The translations under genes and the position numbers were made by a program. Under the pieces are notes generated by a model. The model saw only the letters and a list, made by a program, of their open reading frames with translations, searched no databases and was not told where the DNA came from. Below are positions 1 through 10,890 of a DNA stretch of 64,000 bases, one piece after another; within the stretch, counting starts at the first letter, position 1, and every line of letters starts with the position of its first letter. Location of the stretch: positions 21,164,132-21,228,131 of the forward strand of contig JALGQZ010000018.1 of assembly GCA_023105745.1 (NCBI GenBank). The letters are read 5' to 3'. The stretch is from Austropuccinia psidii (taxonomy: Eukaryota > Basidiomycota > Pucciniomycetes > Pucciniales > Sphaerophragmiaceae).

Positions 1-297
1 ATGTATTCATCTTCAAAACTGAAGCCAATTTAAAATTTAAATGGTTTGCCTGCCTCTAAGTGCCTCTGTTGGTCTAACGGGTTCCTCTTAAACCAGTTCA
101 TAAGATATGATAATTGCAAATTATCGCGATTCTAGCCTAAAAAATTGTCAGATTCCAGACTTTTTTTTAGTGCATACAAATCAAGTACATGTGAATTTGC
201 AATGAAGTGAGAGTTGATTAAAACCATTCTTTGCTTTCTATACTTTGCTAATGTCAATATTGTGATATGGTTCCCCACATAAGATGTTATGAATAAT
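1..297. other. 3' flank of the SRP receptor gene, no gene seen
   Basis: AT-rich sequence immediately downstream of the SRP receptor stop codon. It presumably holds the 3' UTR and polyadenylation region of that minus-strand gene. I see no coding frame or repeat in it. Confidence 0.5.
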
Positions 298-2860
298 TTA
301 ATTTCTCATTAATGCTTCAACAATATGATTAACCCGTAGAGTTTTTAAATCTGTATAAGTTTGTCCAGTTCCTACAAACAAGATTGGTTGACCAATGACA
401 TAAGTCATTGACAAAACCGCCCCAACTTTGTCATCAATTGTATCGAACCTAAAAAGCAATCATTTTTTCAATAAACAGTTAGCTTTTAAATATTTCCTTA
501 TTTGAGAAACAAAAAAAGAGTCAAGTAGATTTAGTGCTAAATCATCAACTGAACTTGGTTACAATGATACCGTCGATTCCGCGCGAAACTTGTTGATTGG
601 CTCCACTAAAATCTTTTAGAGATTTGTCAAATTTGCCCAATTGATGTACCGCCTCATTTCCTACTAAGGCTTCTCCTACAAAAATAATTTTATCCGGCTG
701 GTTCACACTGACGAGCTAATTGAAATAACGTGATAGGATGAGAAATCTCCTGATTTGTGAAAAGAGCTCCAGAAGACCTAACCTTTCCGAGTGCTCTCAT
801 TAATGGTTCATTATCTTGCATTCTTCCAGCTGTGTCGACAAGTACGACATCAAATGCGTTATTCTTAGCTTGGTTTTCGTCAGTCATACGTTCATGCATG
901 ATCGTTAGCATTTTTAATACTGATCAGCTGATAGAGAATTCACTCACCATATTGAATAGCATCTTTTGCGATACCTGCTGCATCTTTACCATATCCTTTT
1001 TCGTATAATTCAATTTTCATTTTATTTTCCCTTGTATTGGTCTTGACATTTGTGTATCGCTCATCCATTACACCATCTAACTTGCTTAGATTACCTACAT
1101 GCACCCTCAGCTGTTCGACCGCTCCTGATCGAAATGTGTCACAAGCAGCAACCAAAACACGCAACTTGTTTTGTAATAACCAAAATGCGACTTTGGATAA
1201 ATTGGTGGATTTTCCCACCCCATTGACACCAACAAAGGTCATGACATACGGTGCCATTGGACCATTGGCCTGTGTCAAATATGTGCGTTGTTGGTGTTGC
1301 TTGTGTTGAATTTCCATCATAATATCAACATTAGAACGTGGGGTCAAAATCTTTGTCAAGCTAAGTTTTAAGCTTTCGTCAATCAACTTTTTGAGTGAGT
1401 CAGATTTAGGAGTTAACTTTTTTCCGAGTAAGTCTATTTCTATTCGTTCGCAAATCTTGGCAGCAATATCTTGAGCAACATTTTTCTTCATTAGTTGAAG
1501 CTGGATTTGATCTATGATGGGACGTACGTCGGACGTTTTCAGGACGATTGGACCTGAATTTTGATTGAAGAACGGAACCAAAGATATCATCTTGGAAAAC
1601 AAAGACTTGTCTAATTGTTGGTTTTGAAGGTTTTCTGTTCCTTTGTCATAATCAGCGACTTCATACAGCCCTTTCTGATTACGACTACCGACTGAAGCCA
1701 AATCAATAAGAGCAGAAACTTGGCCGGACGAGGTTTGATCATTTACGTTTTCACTAAAATCATACTCGGCAATATCCTTAGCTGTGAGTTTTCCATCCGT
1801 CCATTTTCGAGCTTCTTTTTTTCCTATAGAAGGTTTGATAGGCGGAACAGAGTCGCTATCGGTACCTGATCGAGATCCAGCTCGACTGTTTGCCAGTGAT
1901 CCATTTAAAGACGGTTTTTTTTTCTTCCTAGCTTTCAAAGCCGCAATGTTTTTAGCAATGATTTCGGCATCAGTGGCAGTTGTGAGAGCAGTGTCTTGGG
2001 CTTTGATAGCAAGAGGGGAAATTAAGACCATCAGCGCATGTTTTCAAACAACCGATATTGTCAAGATTTTATAGCTTATAAAATCATATGACCCACTTTG
2101 AATTTCGGATGTCGATTGATTGGAAATCTGCTTCTTGCTGGCAGCTTTTTCAAGCTCAATGGCCTTTTGCAAACCTCCACCACGCCTTCGACCGGCCATT
2201 CTTTCGACATCTTTTAAGAGTTGATTGAAGCTATGATCCCAGCCAGTGAATAATGCCTTGAAGCCTCCTTGCAATGAATTTTCAGGAACGATCCAAGATT
2301 TCAGATAGGTGTCTAAGATTGGTGTATAAAGAGAGATAAAAAGAGATTTGATCGATTCCAATAAATCAGAAATGTAAGTTAACTGTAAGATGCTTTGATA
2401 AGCAACCTAAAGAACGAAATAAGACGTTTTGTCCGATTAAGAAAATCGCAACAAATTTGATGGAGCGCCTTTGATATAAGCTCGAGTAAAAAGGAAGTAA
2501 CATCGGAATACATACGACAAAGACCAAGCCAAACTCATTCGACAAGTTCCATTGCAATGAACAACTACCCACTTGAATCTCTTGAAGATGATGTTCATTG
2601 GCAAGCCCATCCGACCTTTCTTCAATCAGCCCAAGCCCGATCATACTTCGAATTGGCGAAGGGGTTGGAACAAATGATTTGGACCATAATACCAATCCGC
2701 CTAAGAATCAAGATGTTTTTTGTATATTTGTTTTTGATCAGTTTTCGTTCTGAGATGAGATCGCTCTAATGAAAAAAGAGACATCCTTTGAAGGCCTTTT
2801 TAAGAAAGATGGATTTGAACTTGATTGACCTCGATGAAAGATATGAACGTGGTCCAGCAT
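298..2860 (-). CDS. SRP101: Signal recognition particle receptor subunit alpha (7 exons)
   Basis: GTPase that docks SRP-ribosome complexes at the ER membrane; it binds the beta subunit through its N-terminal SRX domain and SRP54 through its NG domain. Exons, in coding order, are 2860-2830, 2700-2516, 2406-2097, 2000-948, 868-783, 715-555 and 448-298, joined by GT-AG introns of 129, 109, 96, 79, 67 and 106 nt. All phases agree, giving 658 residues, close to yeast and human SRP receptor alpha. The start [11 protein letters not shown] and the following GLVLWSKSF are typical of SRX. The linker (about 176-400) is basic, with a KARKKKK run near its start. The NG domain shows G1 GVNGVGKST (about 423-431), [11 protein letters not shown] (about 463), DTAGR (538-542) and TKFD (608-611). 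The first exon encodes only 10 codons plus one base. Codons use CpG freely, unlike the rest of the window. No frameshift is seen, so the gene looks functional. Splice sites are read from sequence and homology, not from RNA. Confidence 0.93.
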
Positions 2861-3330
2861 GACATCAACAGCAACTTGTTCTTGATCGTTTATTGTCCTG
2901 ATTCTTCGTTCCGACTGAGGACAGGTCTTGATGGATCGACGGCCTGATCTGCGATCGAAAGCGAAAGATCGATTAGCTTGTTCCTTGTTCCGAGGCAAGA
3001 TATCTCAAGGATCATATAGGAACGCCCTACCTGGCTCAAGACCAAGCTCCTTTCGTGGAAATCTCTTGTACGGCGACTCCGTCAACGCAAGATATCCCTT
3101 TCGTTGGATTGAGCTCGCCTTGAGTCGTCGTACGTGCTTCAGCCTCTCAACTGATCACAATCTTCCATCTCGCCACAGAACTCACTGATCCCCGCATCAT
3201 TTGCAACCTCACCTCAAAAGCCGGGGTATACCCCGTGGCAGGAATACTTCATTCAGGTGCCGATTTGACTTGGCAAGCATGAATGAAGGTGAATCGATGC
3301 TCAATAGGATTGCTTTACGCTAGGATATTC
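2861..3330 (-). promoter_or_regulatory. CpG-rich 5' region of the SRP receptor gene
   Basis: Sequence upstream of the minus-strand start codon, far richer in CpG than anything beyond about 3330 (roughly 25 CpG in 370 nt by eye). It is the likely promoter and 5' UTR. It holds a perfect 14-nt palindrome, CGGGGTATACCCCG, at 3222-3235. Open frames here on both strands have no recognisable domain and I treat them as by-products of the composition. Confidence 0.5.
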
Positions 3331-4249
3331 TTTAAATGGCCTCCCCAGAGATGTTGTGATAGGTTTCCATTGCCAAAAGAACCACTAATAATGAAGACCT
3401 CCAAGCAGCCACATTGGATAATCTTATCCTACAAAATAGAAAGAGGTCTGACTCTAGAAAGAATTTGGGCTTAGCTCCATTCGAAATTTCAAACTTTTTG
3501 ATGCTTTAGTGAGAGACAAATACAACCAAAGCTCAAATCACCTGCTTTAATTTTTTTGAGGAAATCTGGACTGGCAACTATCCATATACATTAGCCAGTC
3601 AGGCTCAATGAAGCTATGAGTTATATCTGGTATTAGAGCTTATTGTGTCCCCAATTGCTAGCAAGAAGCTTCCACTAAAGCTCAAATGGCTGTAAGAAGC
3701 TCCCATTCTTTCCTACCATATATTTTTTCTGCCCTTTTGACTGCTCAAAAGCACAAGGTGATGTAAGTGATCTCAAGCTTTAATGAAATATCAAATACTT
3801 ACCAATCTGAAAAATGAGGCTGGCATTGGAGGAAAAATAAAAAAATGCTTTAGGATCAACAGCGTTCAAAATTTCTTTGCATTTTTGTAGATTTCATATT
3901 CTCTCAATCAACTTGACACGATATCTTATCTTATCAAGTTTTCAAAAGGTATGGATGAAGTTAGTTTCCAATGCTAATCAACGTCATTTGCACCATACTC
4001 AAGAACCACCTTGCCACCTCTGTCTATTCTCTTGACTATGTGCCAAGTTTAACCCATTTCAATCCTCATGATGTCTATCATCACCCTATTGACCTCTTTT
4101 TCTTTTTCTTTTAGTTAAAAAGCATTCTTAAATGGTGATATTCCTTAATTTCACATATTTTTTTCTATAAGCTTCAAGAGCTCAAAAGTCTCAAGAAAGA
4201 TTTCATAGCTATTTTGATTTAGTACACAAAAATATAATTATCTGAATGG
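3331..4249. other. AT-rich intergenic stretch, nothing recognised
   Basis: No coding frame, RNA gene or clear repeat recognised. CpG content drops sharply at the left edge, marking the change from gene territory to transposon territory. Confidence 0.4.
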
Positions 4250-5599
4250 TTAATTATGTGATTATTTAGAAAAAAACCAGCAGCAAAAGGCTTCATTTAG
4301 AACTTCCAAAAATATCATAGAGGTATGAAAGGGAATAAACAGGAAAAAATGGATTGGAAATGAATTCCCTGGTTTGGACTTATTATTGAATTATTTTTTC
4401 ACATAGAATAGTCATGATTACTTTATTATGTTATTTTATGTGGATATCAACTCAATTTTGGTTAATAAATGATTTATTTACTGATTTTAATATTCTTTTA
4501 ATTGAAAATAAACATATTTCTTTCCAATTTTTCAATTTTTTTGAAAGATCTATTTCAGGTTGTATTTTCTGTAAATTTTTGTAGATCTTGTCTTTGAAAT
4601 AGAATTTTCTTAATGGACTATAAGTAAAAAGTGTTATTGAGCTTGTTAAACCTCAAATATCCTTTGATTTTAAGTATTAATTCAAATTTTCCCATTGTCT
4701 CATAGATTTTCAAAGTGTTTCAGTAATAATTGTATTCTTACTGAATGTTGGAAGTTCACATTAATTTTCAAAAATAAAAGTATGTAAGTAAAATAACAGC
4801 CTGGTTCAAAGAAGAAATTCAATGAATGATATTCCAAAGGAAGGCTTCAAACATCTTCTCTTTGTATTTGAAGGATAAATAATTAAGAATTTACATACTT
4901 ATAAGTGTTTGAGATATTCATTTGCCCCTTTTCATGTCAAAATACTATCACATTACCTATTCCCTCACTATTAAATGGGACCTAGCCTTACCAACTAAGA
5001 TATTAAAAGGTCTTTGATAAATTTAACAAGCTACTAAAGATTTTGGGGTTATTGTTTGGAAGAAGAATTCACCTTTGAGGCCTTGGAGCTCAGGCTACCC
5101 TAGATCTCTTTACTGGCCTTGTCCCCCTTAAGCGCTTCCCATTTAAAATAATTTATTCTGGCTTCAATTTTAGGATCCATTATAAGAAAATTAAAGAATT
5201 ATGTACTAATATTCCAGTTTTAAGAGATAAAAAAACTTAGTTAAACTTATATCAGCAGGTATTTAATATGGGTTTCTTTACAAAACCATTATTGTTATAT
5301 TAAAAGTTAAACACAAGAGTTTTCCCAATTATAGTATGGGGTATTTATGATATATAATTGAGGTTTTTGCCACTTTAACATCTCATAGAGCTACATATAT
5401 TAATATTATACACCTTATAGAGATACCATAGGTGAAGCTTGACTTAGGATCCAAATCTGGCCTAAAATGAAATTTGTTTGCTTACTAAAATATTTTTATA
5501 TTTTTTTTTTGTAAAACTAATGTAATATTTGAGTACTGTGATTTTTTCAAGGTGATTTGTTCCCTTTTGAGGTATATAGAATATACCTCAAGGCTCACA
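4250..5599 (+). repeat. LTR-like relic, family S copy 1 (approximate left end)
   Basis: Diverged copy of a dispersed repeat also present at about 45130-46450 (same strand) and 39334-40600 (opposite strand). Shared stretches include one around 4560-4640 that matches 45395-45470 and the segment near 5080-5100 that matches 45890-45925. The right end, AAGGCTCACA at 5590-5599, is the reverse complement of the TGTGAGCCTT that opens the 39334 copy, as expected for the CA end of an LTR. No coding sequence is linked to it with confidence. Confidence 0.5.
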
Positions 5600-7640
5600 T
5601 ATGGAGACTAAAATTAAGCTGAATTAACTGTAAGTTTGTTAAAGGAGAACTCAAAGATTTTTTATTTGATCATTATAAAACTAAACCTGATGGGCTTTTT
5701 GCACTCAAGTCAAAAAAATACAGCTGATAGAAGCACTTTTATTCTAATATCATTATGTTTTCATTTTAAGATCTAGAAACTATTATTAAAAGTTAGAAAG
5801 AGTAGGATTTGTATTTAGTTTCAAAATAAAAACTAAAATCAAATACCTTCTCTTCTATATTCCAACTTTAAACTTAACAAAATGTAAATAATATTCAATG
5901 AAACAAAATTCATACTTAAGGTGAATTTTACTTTTTAGTTTTTAGAAAGGGGTTTTGTGTCCCTTTTACATATCAGTATTTGAAATGATAGCTTCTACAA
6001 AAGCTTATATCACTATTCCTGATATTATTTTTTTGTTTTTTGTTTTAATTGAATACAATTCAATTCATTTTCTTATTTTATTTAAAACAACAATAGATTA
6101 ATATCTCCTTCAAGATCCTCCATTGAAAAATAAAGAAAGATATCTTTCACAATTGAGAAATTACTTGAGATTTTTTATTGGTCTCAAATAGTTTATTCAT
6201 AATTAAGGAAGTCTTACATGAGCATTTCAGTAATTTTTTGTTGCAATTTGGTCAGTTTTTGTTCCAATTGATCTATCTTTAAATTTGGGAATATTAAAAA
6301 TTAAGTATTTATGAAACATGATTATCTTTCCCATGGTAAATTAATATTAACATCAGGAGAGTATATCATAATTATACTTAATTCAATACAGGAGCTCTAG
6401 ATCCTTCTCATAAAAATCAAAATTGACTTCTTGAAACCATAGGAAGCCGTATGAATATTTTCTCTTTTAGTATAAAGGGAATCTGACAGATTTTTAGATT
6501 CAAAAGAGCTAAAAATACTTCTTCAGTCACAAGGAGTGAATGGTTTATATTGTGATATATTGTACTAGGGTGTTCACACACCTTTTTGTTCAAACCAGGA
6601 TCATTAATTTTCAAAGTGGAGCCAAGAAAATCAAAAAAGCTGATACTAGATGATATTTCGGAAATTTTGAATTTTGGACTTATAAATACTTGTATCACTC
6701 ATAATTCCAAATAATGGTAACCATATGTAATTCAGACCTAAATCTTGAACAACGCATATAGAAATGAATATGACTAAATATAAAGAGCTCACCTTTCATA
6801 TTCCCATAAATGATTTTTCAAAAAAAATTCTTCAAGGAAAAAAGGAAGTTATTCAAAAAGAAATCATCTTCAAATTAAAAAAATATAATTACCAATCTTT
6901 CAAATTTTATCTTATTAATACTGAATTCAAATATTTGAGTCATATGAAGATTATCAAAATTTTCAAAACCTCAAAGAGACCTGCATATAAATTTTTTCAT
7001 AGTGATAAGTTTTAACCTCAATGATTTCTATTTGATTTTTTATCACTAAGAATATCAGAAATAATTTTTAATTTATTTTCAGAAAAATATTCAACAGAGA
7101 TATTCAAACAATAATCAATTTAGAAAATATTTCTCAGTTTAATATAAATAATCAAGCTGAAATATGCAATTATTTAGACTTTATTATAATAATTCAAAAC
7201 AAATAACAAATATTAAGGCAGGAAATTTCAGCTATGAGATTCCATGCTCTAGTTAAGTAAACTAAATTAAGCTATCTGTGAACTATATATGGAAGATAAT
7301 ATATATCTAGCTTATTATGGAGCACAAGACTTTTAATGATTAGTTCCAGTAATAAATATTCACAGAAGAAAGTGGATAGAAAATACTTTTTTAGATATTC
7401 TTCTTGCAATTGGAATTGAAGATCTTCTCATTGAGCAGGGTTTAATGGTGAAATAATGAACCTTGGTAATCCTCAGTTTATTAAAGGAAAGAAATTTGAT
7501 CCCATATTTTGAAAGGAGATAGATCATGGAGAAAAATTCCAGTATTATTTTATCCTCTAAAGTTGAAATAATTGAGCCAATATTTAAAAATGACCCCTAA
7601 TAATTGATTTCATATTTGAGAATAATTGGAATTTTAATTT
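5600..7640. other. AT-rich region, no gene recognised
   Basis: Very AT-rich. A short plus-strand frame at 6764-7015 (83 codons, Lys/Ile/Phe-rich) and a minus-strand frame at 6417-6698 are open, but neither shows a domain. They may be internal remains of an element flanked by the S repeat, or chance frames. Confidence 0.35.
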
Positions 7641-8123
7641 TTTAAGCCTGTAAGTTAAAGGAGGAGCACAAGAATGACATCTAAAATTCCATAAAATATG
7701 GTAATTAATCAAAAGAGTGTAACACTAATATTTTTCCTTTATTTTTTAAAAAAATGAGCAACAGGGCTATATATATCAAAATCAGAACTGTAAAACTACA
7801 GCCTGATGGAGGGTATATTCCCCCTTTATAAAATATTTTTCTTATCCCCAGCCAACAAGATCAATTTTTTCATTGAGGTTGTAAACACTTTCTGAGAATA
7901 AATCCCAATTGTTTCCTTTAATCCAAATTTTTTAGTTTGAGTTTAGGACCCAGAATGTGGGATCTCTCATTGAATAACTTAAAAAGAGTGAATTACCACG
8001 GTACTAGTTTCAAGACAGTAGCCTCACCATATTCAAAGATAAAATTCCACTACTACTTGAATTAATGAAGATAATTCTTCTATCTTTCACCTCTCATATA
8101 GCCTCTACAGATTTTATGTAAGA
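7641..8123 (+). repeat. 5' LTR of element D, left part
   Basis: First about 480 nt of the old LTR, ending at the insertion point of element A. It matches 23375-23870 of the D 3' LTR and, more weakly, the first 480 nt of the B LTR. It continues at 17796. Confidence 0.65.
8119..8123. repeat. Target site duplication of element A (left), TAAGA
   Basis: The five bases before the TGTCAG start of element A are TAAGA, repeated exactly after its last base at 17796-17800. A 5-bp duplication is standard for Ty3-type integrases. Confidence 0.93.
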
Positions 8124-9540
8124 TGTCAGGCTGAGTGTATGATGAAGCTGTAAGTGGGCTAATTAAAGCTTTGAATATGACTGTGACATGGTTATAAATA
8201 TTAAAAATAAGGGTACTAAAGTATAATAATGGTTTATTATGAAAATAAAAGGGTCTTACTATTGAAGAATAGTGGTGGTGAGTGCTATTGAAAAGCCTGG
8301 GTGCAGCTTTACCTGTTGGATTACAATAATAAAGTCTACAATACTTAAAATTGGAAGTATACCTGTTTATTCTCCAAGAGTAGAACTGTTTTTGACAGTT
8401 ATACTACGTAGAAATTCAAGAGCAGGATGAGGAAACCTTTTCTGGCTGTGAAAAGGCCCCTTTTTATCCTGAAATGGGGTGGAAAGGCTGATAGACCTTT
8501 CCATGTAGAGGAAGTGAAGATTTTTCACTCTCTAAGACAGGATTGTGGGTTGCAAAAGGTCTGTATAGCCTGTATTGGGCTCAGATGTGGTTTTGAAACC
8601 ACATCTGGGCAGTTTTCACTAATACAGGGTGAAAATTTTCATCTGGGGCCACACAGCTTGATTCTGAGGTGTATGATGCATAGAATGCTGTACAGAACCT
8701 GTATGGGACCCCAATATTGAAGTAAAAACAAGCTTCTTTGTCAGTTTGACACCTCATAATCATGGTTAGGGGATATTATCCCATGGTAAGGCTGTATTGG
8801 CCAAACTGTGATTTTGACCGTACAACAGCCATAACTTTGTCCGTTCTTGAGATATCAACCTCAAAACTTTTTCAGTGTGTAGCCCTGTATGTGATCTACA
8901 CAATGGTACCTTATTTGGTATTGTTATCATCAAATATGGCAAAGGTATCCCATGTACAAGATTGTTTGTACATATGCGTGTTTTACGCAAGAAAGCTGTA
9001 TTGGGCTTGTTTGCCTCATAGCTTTTGTTCTAGGTGAGATATGGGGAAATGAATGGCACTATCAGATAGCCTTGATTTTTCTCTTTCCCAAAAGACCCCA
9101 CTTTAAGTATCTCACACCAAAACTGTAGAAGCTATATGAGAGGTGAATATTTTATTCACCCTTATTTGGCCTAAATTTGACCATACCTTCTGTAATACTG
9201 GTGCTAGCTCAGTTTGGCTGGTACCATTGGATAGCCCTGGCTTAAAGCTTCATTTTGCATACCCATTTGATGGGGTTAGGCCTCTTACTCTGTATTTGAG
9301 ATGAGAGGTGCAAATTAAGGTTTATGCTCAGCAACAGCTTTGAGCAGGAATAACTTTGTTATTATTTGTCCTATGATGATAGAACTTGTATATTTGAAAA
9401 TGGGTGAGGTTCCTCTTTCTTTTGATACCTTTTGAGCCGATTTGGCTCAGCTCCATGTTTTGGTGGTATCTTGACTATACCATTGGTTTATGGTATTTGG
9501 CTGTCATGCTTGTGCTCTGGTTTTGAGTCACAGGCTGACA
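8124..9540 (-). repeat. 3' LTR of element A
   Basis: 1417 bp, TG...CA ended, pairs with 16363-17795. It contains a 12-bp perfect inverted repeat (8582-8593 with 8596-8607, loop TG) and, on the opposite strand to the element, an open frame at 8427-8720 whose first about 60 codons are conserved among the LTR copies. Confidence 0.93.
8582..8607. repeat. Conserved hairpin in the LTR (A, 3' LTR)
   Basis: CAGATGTGGTTT followed by TG and its exact reverse complement AAACCACATCTG. The same hairpin is at 16821-16846 (one mismatch), 51009-51034 and 59098-59123. Perfect pairing in three of four copies suggests a regulatory or RNA structural role in the LTR. Confidence 0.7.
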
Positions 9541-9552
9541 TACCCTCCCTCT
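9541..9552 (-). promoter_or_regulatory. Polypurine tract of element A
   Basis: On the element strand, AGAGGGAGGGTA lies directly against the 3' LTR. This is the expected site of plus-strand DNA priming; the equivalent tract in B is at 58165-58176. Confidence 0.75.
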
Positions 9553-9561
9553 AAGAAAGGC

Positions 9562-10890
9562 TCATAATTGATGAGACTGTTCAGTCCTCCTAGAGGCTCT
9601 TAATCTCCTTAAATGAAGGTTCCCATCTGGTATGGCATCCTATGCCAACCATCTGTCTTTATCAGCTGTTTGGTTTTTGAATCTGACTAAGTATTTTCTC
9701 TGATCCCTACCATTAAGTCTGATCTTCCAGGCCCTGATGATTTTCTTCACTGGTCCAGGGGAGTCTTCCACCTCCACTATTTCTGGTGGTGTGGGGTTCT
9801 TCTTCCTGGAGGGCAACTTACCCTCCTCTGTTTGGAAGTATGGTTTGACCAAGCTCACTGGAAACACTGGGTGTTTCCTTGTGAAGTCCTCTGTGAGTTT
9901 GACCTCCACTGCATTCTTCCCTACCAAATTCATGATAGTAAAGGTCCCTACAAATGAGTATCCCATCTTCTTAGGTCCTTTGAGATTATTAACATTCAGT
10001 GTAGACACCAGCACCTGGTCCCCTTCTTTGAAGTCAGGTTCCATGTGTGACTTGTCCCACCTCTGCTTATTATACTCCTTTGCCTCTGCTATGCATTTGG
10101 CAGCTGTGTCACAAGCCCTCTTCCACATTTCATGGAAGCCTTTGGCTGTGGGGTGGATGGTTAGCAGATTTTTCTTCAAGTGGTCCACAGGTAAAAGGGG
10201 ATTCCACCCTTTTTCTACCAGTGCAGGTGTTTTTCCTGTGGTAGAGTTCTGACTTGTATTATAAGCCAGTTGGACTGCTTGTAGAAGGGTAACCCAGTCA
10301 TGGGTGTATTGTTCATGGTCCTTGTATTCCATGCCATAGGCACAGAATCTCAGGATTTCCTCCATTGTCTGGATCATCCTTTCAGCTAGTCCATCTGTTT
10401 GTGGATGGTAAGCTGTGGAAAATGCAATCTTGGTTCCAAGCATATCATACAAGTTGGTCCAGAATTCAGATGTGAATTTTGGGTCCCTATTACTAATGAT
10501 GATCTTGAGGACTCCACAGGTAGATATGATGTTATTCCAGAATAACAGGGCAGTATTCATGGCTGTGTCCTCTTTATGGCATGGTAGGCACCTCATACTC
10601 TTGCTGAACCTATCAACTATGATTAAACAGGCATTTTAGTTTTCTTTGCCTCCTGGGACAAGTCCTGTAACCCAGTCCATATTGATGGTTTCCCATGGGT
10701 GTTTGGATTCTTCTATATGTTGAAGTAATCCATATTTCTTCCCATGTTTCCTATTTGCCTTCTGGCATCTTTCACAAGTGTTGATGTATTCACTCAACTC
10801 TTGTTCCAACTTGGGCCACCAAGCTGTGCTTGCTACCCTCTCTTTGGTCCTGTCCTCACTCATGTGTCCCATATAGGTGCAGTCATGGCA
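9562..10890 (-). pseudogene. Element A pol: integrase and chromodomain-like C-terminus
   Basis: Integrase inserts the cDNA into the genome. The zinc-binding region (CHDCTYMGH...CERC) is followed by the catalytic core with INMDWVTGL, then IISNRDPKF, where the family has SDRDPKF, then QTDGLAER. The second catalytic Asp is therefore Asn (10489-10491), which should abolish activity. The Asp-to-Glu spacing is the canonical 35 residues. The C-terminal [17 protein letters not shown] resembles the chromodomain of chromoviruses, which directs insertion to heterochromatin. In-frame stops lie after KEN near 10633 and after WLA near 9640. The frame is preceded by a TAA at 10891-10893 shared with copy B. 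Confidence 0.85.

Noticed and set aside
2928..3188. 86-codon plus-strand frame upstream of the SRP receptor gene as a divergent gene
   Set aside because: Arg/Ser-rich with no domain. It lies in the CpG-rich promoter, where composition keeps several frames open on both strands.
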